64,000 nucleotides of DNA from Glutinoglossum americanum (lineage: Eukaryota; Ascomycota; Geoglossomycetes; Geoglossales; Geoglossaceae), in contig JAGHQL010000056.1 of assembly GCA_020080175.1 (NCBI GenBank), positions 1 to 64,000 on the forward strand, in the 5' to 3' direction. A program made the translations under genes and the position numbers. The stretch's first letter is position 1. Each line of letters starts with the position of its first letter. Shown one piece after another: positions 56,501 through 64,000 of the stretch. Below the pieces are notes generated by a model, which was not told where the DNA came from, did no database searches, and saw nothing but the letters and a program-made list of their open reading frames with translations.

Positions 56501-58604
56501 TTAAGCTCCAAGTCCTTTCCTAAAATTGCCCATTTGAGTTGATCCGTCGTGAAACCCTCTGCCAGATTGTCCCGCCATAACTGGGCCAGCATTCGCCATC
56601 CCCATACCGTAAGGGTTTGCGTGGTGGTTGAAGTCGGGCATGTTATTCATCCCCATACTGGTCATGCCCTGTGCTTGAGATACTGGACAGTCTTTGTGAG
56701 CAAGAAGCAATGTCTTGAGATTGACAATTTCTTCTCTTAATTGTGTGACCTGTGCACTGAGGGCATCGTTCTCGCTGCTAAAGATCTCTACCTTCGCTTG
56801 CAGATTCGCAAGCCATTGTTTCTTCCGCTGTCGGCACTTCAATGCAGCGACCCTATTCGGGAGAACTTAGTGATCATTTCCCTGGAAGCCTGCATCGTTG
56901 AGATGAACAAACCTATTTCGCTCCAGGAAATTCTTTCTCTTTTCCTCATCTGTCATCTTCTTCCCATCGATCCCTCCGGACTCGAGGTCCTGCTGCATAC
57001 CCATATCATCATCTGAACTTCCAGCATTTTGCGCGTTACCGTTATTTCCCTTCGACCTTTTACTGTTTTGAGCTCTCGAACCGGCCGGGCTCGCATCAGC
57101 CTTCCGTCGTCCATTCGATGCACTTTGCCCTGTCTTCGCAGTTGTGCCCCTCTTACCCCTGTTGCGAGTATTTGGCTTGGCTTGCTCACTAGCCCCACTA
57201 TCTGACAGGTCCCCGCTCATTTCACTGATTCCCCTAGCTGACCCAGAAATACTGCCAGAGCCACTAGCGTTATTAACAGTTGACCGTTTAATGAGGTTAG
57301 GAGAATTCTCTTGGGCTTGTCTAACATTAGCCATCTGAGTAGACATCGAAGACGGTGGAAGCACATCAGGTCCAGCGTTTTGCTGCCCTGGCATGGCGAA
57401 TTGAGTTGGGCCTTGGGGATCATTCCTCGCTTGAGCGAGGAGATACAATCCGTTTGCGGCATCGTTGGCGTCGTGTTGGCCAAAAGGGTCAGTCGAATTC
57501 TGCACACCCGGCACTTGTTGCGATACTTTACTCTCCATAGCTACGGCCTGTATATCTTGCACTAGCTGGTCCTGTCCCTGAGTCTGCGAGAGATCGGTGT
57601 TGTTTTGAGGCGCAAACTGGTTATGGGAAGCTAGTTCTTTGTTTCGGGCGGCTGCTGCATTCATCGCCGTACGGTGGAAGTCTAAAGTACCCGGGGTGGC
57701 GCCTCCACTGGCTAGTTGCTGGAAGAGAGCTTGGCTGTTCGGACTTGGAGTCGGTGGGAACATCGAACCACCCCCACCTGGAGTGAGCCCTGTTCTAATA
57801 GAAGATTCGTTGGGTGTAGGAAATCCTCCCCTAAGATGCCCGTCGAAAAGATCGTTTGAGCCAGTAGGACCAGTTAGCATAGCAGGACTCAGTGGCCCAG
57901 ATCGAAGGGAGTTTGGCCAATTGAAACCTCCACCGGAAGTGCCACCAGGTAGGAGAGACGCGGGAGATGTGAGAGCAGCTACCGGAGGTAGCAGCGATTT
58001 TCCAGGTGTTTCAACGGATGGATTGCCGAAAGATTGTTCGAACGGGTTGGGTTCTAAAGAAAAGTGGCTGCTATTGTGTACGGAGGAGAAGTAGTCGGGT
58101 GTATCTGAGGTGGATTGTTGCGCAGGTCGAGGTGGAGGCGCGAGGGGTTGGGATGCATCCGCATTGGAAGTGTTTGGGGCGTCAAGCTTTGAAGTCTGGT
58201 CGGGAGGTTGATTGATTGTAGTCGGAGGATCTTGCAGACAGGAGTCAGTAGTGTTCATCCATCATTGCGACGAGCATCACTAATACGAGACGGCAATAGA
58301 AATCGCGTACCTGCGCGCGGCGGAGACTTCCTACCAACGACTTGGTTCGACTGAGTTAGCGAATTCTTCGAATTATCTAAAACTAGTCAGAAGCAGCGAG
58401 CAATTAGTATCCAAAAGTCACATCGGAATCTAATGACACGCAAAAAATAAAGCGCACAGCGTTCGCATCCACTGACTAACCTTCAGATTTCACCACGTTT
58501 TTCTTGCTATCCAGTGTTGAGTTTGTCGCCATCCTAGAGCTCGGATTCGACGTGGTGTGTGAAGGTTTCTGATGCTCGAATCGCGTAGCCACAGCCGCTG
58601 ACAT
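56501..58604 (-). CDS. atf1: Atf1/AtfA-type bZIP transcription factor
   Basis: A 619-aa nuclear factor acting downstream of the stress MAP kinase (Sty1/SakA/Hog1) in stress, spore and virulence programmes. Exons 58481-58604, 58311-58376, 56913-58230 and 56501-56852 keep phase. The N-terminal MSAAVATRFEHQKPS is characteristic of the family. HFSLEPNPFEQSFG and TPGKSLLPPVAALTSPASLLPGG are the conserved HRA region, and SGPLSPAMLTGP and TGLTPGGGGSMFPPTPSPN follow, with SP/TP sites for MAPK. The bZIP is ERKNFLERNRVAALKCRQRKKQ in sense (basic region, split by the last intron) and then a leucine zipper through ENDALSAQVTQLREEIVNLKTLLL. The tail ends MGNFRKGLGA. Confidence 0.92.
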
Positions 58605-60005
58605 GACAATGACGACTTTCCGAATAAATGAGAAACGACGGACGATGGGGGTAACTGCCCGATTCGGACAGGCACGATGGCTGGTTAAATCGCTTCACAA
58701 GCCTCTACCTTTTACCCCTCAGATTTATCACAAGTAAAAGCGCAGCCAGCCCAAGGTAGGCGGGGTGTCGCACAAAAAGTATCGAGTGTGTGCCGTTTAG
58801 ACTATCGATCGCTTCCCTCCCCCTGCGACATCAACTGGAAACTAAAACTTGGACAACTCAGGCCAAAGCTCGAGATTGATGGCGATGGCGATGGCGATGG
58901 CGATGGCGATGGCGATGGGGATTGCGATCGAGATACTAGATACTTAACTCGCCCCGAAGATCTAGAAGGTCTAGTCTCGCATTCAAATCGGTTTGTGGAT
59001 CTAGATAAAAAAAGTTTGAGCGATAATTCGAATTAACAAACGGAAGACATCGCCGGCTGAAATGTCGGTGGCAACAGCACAAGGAAGTATTACCAATCTG
59101 CTATTTCCACCCGTTCCAGCCACAAGAAGTCGAAAGGGAAGAGCAAGTAAATTCCCAGCACGCTAGTATCTCCTGATTGTAGAATCCCCAGCACTGGCTG
59201 CCTTGGTCCCAGTATTGGATAAAAGATTGCGACTCGTTGCTGTGACGTAGCGAGGTCCGAAAAATCCTCAAAAAGGGGAGAGACGAGAACGCCAAATTCG
59301 CGATGAAAGAAGCGCGCACAACTCGAAAAGGCTCGAGAGTCGATGCGGGCCGCCGAAAGCACACAATATCGAATGAAGTACTGCTGTGTCCCTCGCAGTA
59401 ACGTCGGCACTGCTTCCGCTATCGCGGCTGCGTCGGTAATTCACTGGACGGTACTTACGATATGGGATATTCTGGGGAATTGTTCAGAGTGCAGGTTCCA
59501 TGACGTGCGGTGACTTAAGAGGCGATTCTGCCCTCAGAAATGGTGAGGGATGTCTTGGCCAGTGCGATAATTGGACTGTTGGAGGGGGGACGATGACACT
59601 AATTGGCCGCGCTGACAATTGAGATTACGTCACTCGCCTCCAGGGTCAGAGCTGCAAGCAGTCCCGGCCCAAACTCTTTCTTGAGCTACCATGCTGCATT
59701 TGCTCCCAAACTCGACATTTGCCCCATCGCCGGCTTATCTCATGTATACTAGTCCGAAGCGGATGTACTCTACATACGCGCACACATGCTGCACCCGCCT
59801 GTGCCCTACTTGGCAGGGACCGATCGGTACAACATACAGTCGTAGGGCATATTCAAGCTTTGAAGAAGATAGTTGCCACAAAGCAAATTGTTCAATTCCT
59901 GTTCGCCGTAAGATCGTAGCAGCATTACACAGTGTGGCCTAAGCACATGCTTTCCGTCACTAAGTATTGGCGGCATGGAAAGTCGTATATGTATGTTCGT
60001 CCCTT
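58605..60005. other. Long intergenic region with GGCGAT microsatellite
   Basis: Upstream of atf1, so the left part is its promoter. A (GGCGAT)6 run is at 58881-58916. Overlapping minus-strand frames at 59090-59410 have no recognisable family, and the plus-strand frame at 59691-59942 looks random. No gene supported. Confidence 0.45.
58881..58916. repeat. (GGCGAT)6 hexanucleotide microsatellite
   Basis: Six perfect units preceded by a partial one. It is in frame with an 82-codon frame (poly Gly-Asp) that has no other support, so a non-coding repeat in the atf1 upstream region is the simplest reading. Confidence 0.9.
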
Positions 60006-60488
60006 CTAACTCCCGCGATATGTCGTATAACTGAACGGACCCAAGAGCAGAGGCACATGGTAATGCTCCTCTACCCCACTCACAAAAAACTTGATCTCCA
60101 CTTCTGGGAAAAAGGTCTTCCCCTGCCCAAAATATGACCCAGTATCAAATTGCAGAGACCAAACCGTTGCCCCATCGTTCGCTGATGCGAAAAGCTCCTG
60201 CAGTGAAGGACCGGGAGCGATCGCGCTCCAAGACCTGACACGGCCGTCGGAATCGGTGGTTGCCGTAAAGGAGTTTGTGCCACTAGCCGTATCAAGAAGG
60301 GTGAGGGTTACACCGAGAGAGGCCGCTGGGCGACCTGTTACCGTGTTAAGAACATGGCAGGTTATGGGAGACGAAGCCATAACGAGCGAGGTATTTTGTA
60401 GGTGAGATGATATCACCGATATACGCTGAGCTGGCGTTGCGGTGGCCCGATCGCTTGTTCTTGTCTTGGTGGTTGAGAACTTGCTCAT
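60006..60488 (-). CDS. 5-hydroxyisourate hydrolase (transthyretin-like)
   Basis: A 160-aa enzyme that hydrolyses 5-hydroxyisourate, the second step of urate degradation to allantoin. The conserved N-terminal motif is ITCHVLNTVTGRPAASL with the active-site His. Arg in DGRVRSW and the C-terminal HYHVPLLLGPFSYTTYRGS in sense, ending in the diagnostic YRGS, complete the active site. The catalytic part could also start at the internal Met of MASSPITCH. The longer start adds a basic, Ser/Thr-rich N-terminus (MSKFSTTKTRTSDR) that might be a mitochondrial or peroxisomal (PTS2-like) leader. No other urate-pathway gene is in the window. Confidence 0.9.
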   Translation of the reverse strand: MSKFSTTKTRTSDRATATPAQRISVISSHLQNTSLVMASSPITCHVLNTVTGRPAASLGVTLTLLDTASGTNSFTATTDSDGRVRSWSAIAPGPSLQELFASANDGATVWSLQFDTGSYFGQGKTFFPEVEIKFFVSGVEEHYHVPLLLGPFSYTTYRGS

Positions 60489-60848
60489 GAGAAATGGGAG
60501 GCTTGAATATCTTAGTAGAATGCCCTTTTTTCTTATAGTTGTACGCTCGTTCGGAGATCGATTAGTGAAAAGTGCCCATTTTCGGATGTTGCCGAACACC
60601 GGCAGCCTTGTAGGGTAGATCACATCAAAACGTCGGAGCTTGCCAGAAGAACGAGGGGAAATTAGAGCGAGATCAAATCATTCGAAATTCGAGGTAGAAA
60701 GCCTTGGTAACAACTAGCAATTGGGAGCCTGGGAACTGAAACTTATAGGAAGATTCTAGAACACTGCATTTCCCGAGTTTACGGAATATCCTACTTCCCT
60801 CATTCTACAATCATCGGCAACCGTCACAAGGGTCGCCCGCCCGAAGCA
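60489..60848. other. Divergent promoter region (HIU hydrolase / GET3)
   Basis: No frame or element recognised. Should hold both promoters. Confidence 0.4.
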
Positions 60849-61992
60849 ATGTCATCAAGCGCTGCTGTTATCCAAAATGACCTCGATGTGCTCGAGCCTT
60901 CCCTTCAGTCAATACTCTCCCAAAGATCGCTACGTTGGATCTTTGTTGGCGGAAAAGGCGGAGTTGGCAAAACCACAACTTCATGCTCCCTCGCCATCCA
61001 ACTTGCCAGGGTCCGCACCAGCGTTTTACTCATTTCGACAGACCCAGCTCACAACTTGAGTGATGCATTCAATCAGAAGTTTGGGAAGGAAGCAAGGCTT
61101 GTTGATGGTTTCACAAACCTGAGCGCCATGGAGATCGACCCAAACGGGAGTATGCAAGAGTTGATGGCAGGTGCAGGAGAAGGCGGAGCAGAAGGCCTAG
61201 GCGGAATGGGGGGCATGATGCAGGATTTGGCGTTTAGCGTGAGTGCAATCCCAGACATGCTCAAGGCAGCAGGCTCCGAATACCGGTAAGGCGATTAACG
61301 TCCGTTAAAGATACCTGGTGTGGATGAGGCCATGTCATTCGCAGAAGTCCTAAAACAAGTCAAATCACTATCATATGAGACCATCATATTCGACACCGCA
61401 CCTACAGGCCACACGCTCCGATTTCTTCAATTCCCCACTGTACTTGAAAAGGCCCTAGCCAAAGTCTCCCAGCTTTCTACACAGTTTGGCCCCATGCTAA
61501 GTTCAATCATGGGGGCCCGAGGTGGCATGCCCGGAGGCGGCCTTGATGAGATGTTGCAGAAGATGGAAAGCCTCCGGGAAACGATTGCAGAGGTTAATAC
61601 GCAATTCAAGGACGCTGATCTAACAACATTTGTGTGTGTATGCATACCGGAATTTCTCAGCCTTTACGAGACGGAGAGGATGATTCAGGAGCTAGCAAAC
61701 TACGAGATTGATACGCACTGTATCGTCGTGAACCAGCTCCTTTATCCAAAAGCTGGGAGTGAGTGTGAGCAGTGCAATGCGCGAAGAAATATGCAGAAGA
61801 AGTACCTAGACCAGATTGAGGAGTTATACGAAGAGTTTAACGTCGTAAAGATGCCTCTACTGGTGGAGGAGGTGAGAGGCAAGGAGAAACTAGAAAAGTG
61901 CGTCTCTCGGTCCAGCATACATTCACCCCCTTGCTAACACATCATGCAGATTCAGCGAGATGTTGATAAATCCCTACGTGCCACCGTCATAG
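60849..61992 (+). CDS. GET3: GET3, ATPase of tail-anchored protein insertion
   Basis: A 339-aa cytosolic homodimeric ATPase that carries tail-anchored proteins to the Get1/Get2 receptor of the ER. Exons 60849-61238, 61311-61897 and 61950-61992. The deviant Walker A is [15 protein letters not shown]. Switch I has [12 protein letters not shown], switch [19 protein letters not shown] Met/Gly-rich stretch ([14 protein letters not shown]) joins across intron 1 to [14 protein letters not shown]. The zinc-binding C-x-x-C of the dimer interface is [37 protein letters not shown] ends the protein in sense, completed by a 43-nt last exon. The first intron keeps frame but has internal stops. Confidence 0.96.
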
Positions 61993-62430
61993 CAGTCCCC
62001 AAAAGGCGACCACCAACTTGGAGGAGTTAGTATTGGGCATTGCTATACATGATTCCGAATCAGTAAATTTAGAGCATGTACTTAGATTCGTTATTAAGAT
62101 CTCAAAAGGGGCTGAAAGGGGAGGAACCGGGAGCGGGAAGCGAGTCTGGTGGTGACTTCTTTAATCCGATAACGCCTAATAGGCTATGCCCTATTAATCC
62201 CCTTAATCTCCAAGTCACAAGAGAAAACCGAACGAATCACGAAGTGCTTCAACATTGCTCTGGGGCATTTGCTGGTATTAATAATAGGTTACATAATCAG
62301 ATATCTATTCGCGTAGCTTAGCTGTTTCGCGACTTGCGCCCGACACGTCCCCCCATAAATCTCTGGCGCGTTCGATGTGGCGCCGTCATTTGGCAATGCG
62401 GGGTACTTCATGAATTATCCGCATCTTACA
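61993..62430. other. Intergenic region upstream of GCP3
   Basis: 3' flank of GET3 and promoter of the GCP3 gene. Nothing recognised. An alternative in-frame GCP3 ATG lies at 62410. Confidence 0.4.
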
Positions 62431-64000
62431 ATGTCTGATGATCGAGGGCGACGTATTGACGACGCGCTTTCCTCTCTTATTGACGCGTTGCTACCCGTAC
62501 AACAAAATGAAGATGATGATGTTACAGATGATAGGCGTGAGCATGCGCTTGATCTAGCTAAGGGCACTATCGTCAGGTTAGTTGCCCCTAGCCCCTATAG
62601 TAAATGACTAGTTATGCTAACGCTAGGGATTAGCCAAATAGCTCCTGCTATTGTTTCAGACGTTAATCATGCTTCTGATCTGATTAAGAAGAAACGTAAG
62701 AATTCTCAAAGGCAAGCGTGATGGTATACAGGCTCTAACGGCTACTCATTTCAGTTATCAGAGATAATCCATCTCCCGATAAAGCTATTCGTTTCTCAAA
62801 CCTATATTCCCGGCTTCTCACCCAGCCTGTACTCTCCCAGAAATGGGCTATCCTCTATCTCCTCTACCAGTTGGCAGACTCGACCCCACAGGGAACTGGG
62901 GCTATTCAAACTCCTTTACCTATTCAAAATATTCAACAGAGTAATCTAGGAACAGTGCCGCTCGGTGTGGAATCATCGCTGAATACCGGAGCTGAAAGAG
63001 CAGTAGGAGGAGCGTTTTCCGATGCATTTTCCCACATGGGCCTACACAGACTACCTGAACGAGAAGGGGGTCAAAGGAGCCGGGAAGAAATGGATGCTGC
63101 TTTTGGTTCGCTAACCGGGACCAGGAAGGAGAAATCCCCAAATACAATAACAAAGATAGGACTTCTAACCCAGAATCGCCCCCCAATAAATCCGCCGGCG
63201 ACGTCGCTATTGCGAGATCTACCATTCACGTTGCAGGGACTCTCCTCTACAAATTTGCCCTTTTCTTCAATATCTAGTCTCACGCTTCCAACCACCCTTC
63301 CATTGCCCATAATATCACTTTTACATACTCTTGCGGAGCCATCTCTATTATACCGAGGCCTCTCAGCCTTTGTACAATCGTTAGAGGGAGGATTAGTGGG
63401 CCAGAGCCTTCGAGCAGCTCTAGGCGAAGAGCTCCGAGCCTATCTGGGGTTGGTAGCCGCACTTGAAGGCGAGATTCGGCGAGCTTTGGCAATGGTTGAC
63501 ATCAATGAGCCACGGGGCGGAATTGGAAAAACCGGGGTGACTCTGAAGAGATGTGTGATTTGGACGAGAGAAGCTACAATGGGTTTACGGCTAATGAGCC
63601 TGATGGTTGAAAAGTCAAAGAGTGAGTGGTTAGTTTAAGTGGTTTATACAATCTAATACTAACAATTGCTGCAGGCAAAAGAGGTGGTCAATTAATATCG
63701 ATGATCCATGGTTTTTCGTCATCACACGGTGACCCGTTTGTTGGAGCCTTTGCTGAAAGGCTATTAATGCACGTGACCCGACCTTTTTACGACATGCTGC
63801 GTCAATGGATTTATGATGGAGAGCTCTCTGATCCGCACTTTGAGTTTTTCGTGTTAGAACAACGTTCCAATATGGAGACAGAGATTAATGGAGACGGTCG
63901 AGCTCGAGGCGGAGCAACAAGCGTATGGGAGTACAAGTACCAACTAGATGAAGAGATGATTCCAAGCATTATTACGAAAGATTTCGCGAAGAAGGTTTTT
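62431..64000 (+). CDS. Gamma-tubulin complex component GCP3 (Alp6/Spc98), 5' part
   Basis: The N-terminal portion of a spindle-pole-body protein that anchors gamma-tubulin; the gene continues beyond the right edge. Exons 62431-62576, 62634-62695, 62755-63621 and 63675 onward. The start MSDDRGRRIDDALSSLIDAL is followed by VNHASDLIKKKLIRDNP and FSNLYSRLLTQPVLSQKWAILYLLYQL in sense. Then a disordered linker, and the grip1 domain: SLLRDLPFTLQGLSSTNLPF, LPIISLLHTLAEPSLLYRGL, GLVGQSLRAALGEELRAYLGLVAALEGEI and, after intron 3, GGQLISMIHGFSSSHGDPFV and MLRQWIYDGELSDPHFEFFV. The RDLPFTLQG and LYRGL motifs fit GCP3 better than GCP2. Confidence 0.92.

Noticed and set aside
59090-59410. Overlapping minus-strand frames upstream of atf1
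   Set aside because: Two frames compete, neither shows a domain, and the Trp/Cys-rich content looks accidental.
61239-61310. In-frame stops inside GET3 as a sign of a pseudogene
   Set aside because: The segment has GTGAGT and an AAAG end, and removing it restores the conserved [11 protein letters not shown]; it is an ordinary 72-nt intron.
1-64000. CRISPR arrays, bacterial operons or phage
   Set aside because: Introns, gene families and layout are fungal nuclear; no spaced short repeats were seen.

Overview
This is nuclear DNA of a filamentous ascomycete (Pezizomycotina). The evidence is the dense layout of intron-bearing genes on both strands, short GT..AG introns (about 50-150 nt) with CTAA/CTGAC-like branch sites, and a gene set typical of that group: a class I/II chitin synthase, a ZtGT2-like family 2 glycosyltransferase, an Atf1-type bZIP factor, an OTT_1508-like deaminase and a kelch surface protein. 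The species cannot be named from the sequence. Transition-type differences between repeat copies fit RIP-like mutation but do not prove it.

Layout. 1-1063 is low-complexity DNA with a switch from C-rich to G-rich. 1064-4695 (-) is the GT2 glycosyltransferase. 4.7-11.5 kb is mostly gene-poor: an imperfect inverted repeat, one conserved reading frame interrupted by a TAG, homopolymer-rich DNA, a decayed Ty1/copia fragment and a 54-nt dispersed repeat. 11.5-21.6 kb holds a kelch membrane protein, a deaminase, a thiol methyltransferase-like protein, an OTU2 deubiquitinase and an SDR reductase. 23-27.2 kb is a very repetitive acidic/basic protein with a run of Ns inside a 39-bp minisatellite. 29-33.2 kb has an atypical protein kinase and an MFS transporter. 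34.4-37.8 kb is chitin synthase. 38.7-64 kb is gene-dense housekeeping territory: LMW-PTP, RTF1, COQ7, a WKF-domain protein, proteasome alpha-1, an unknown 187-aa protein, tRNA-Leu(UAA), UTP15, a PhyH dioxygenase, a four-helix membrane protein, a CDK10-like kinase, Atf1, 5-hydroxyisourate hydrolase, GET3 and the 5' part of gamma-tubulin complex GCP3, which runs off the right edge.

Neighbouring genes do not form an obvious pathway; they look like ordinary syntenic housekeeping genes. Cell-wall synthesis is represented twice (GT2 and chitin synthase).

The most unusual signal is the tRNA-Leu(UAA) gene at 48840-48994 (-). Besides the normal short intron next to the anticodon, it has a 58-nt insertion in the D-stem that looks like a spliceosomal intron (GTAAGT start, GACTAAT branch-like site, CAG end). 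Removing both segments gives an 84-nt type II tRNA with all stems restored. The insertion also carries a perfect 8-bp internal inverted repeat. I know of no described spliceosomal-type intron in a nuclear tRNA gene, so this is the main candidate for something new.
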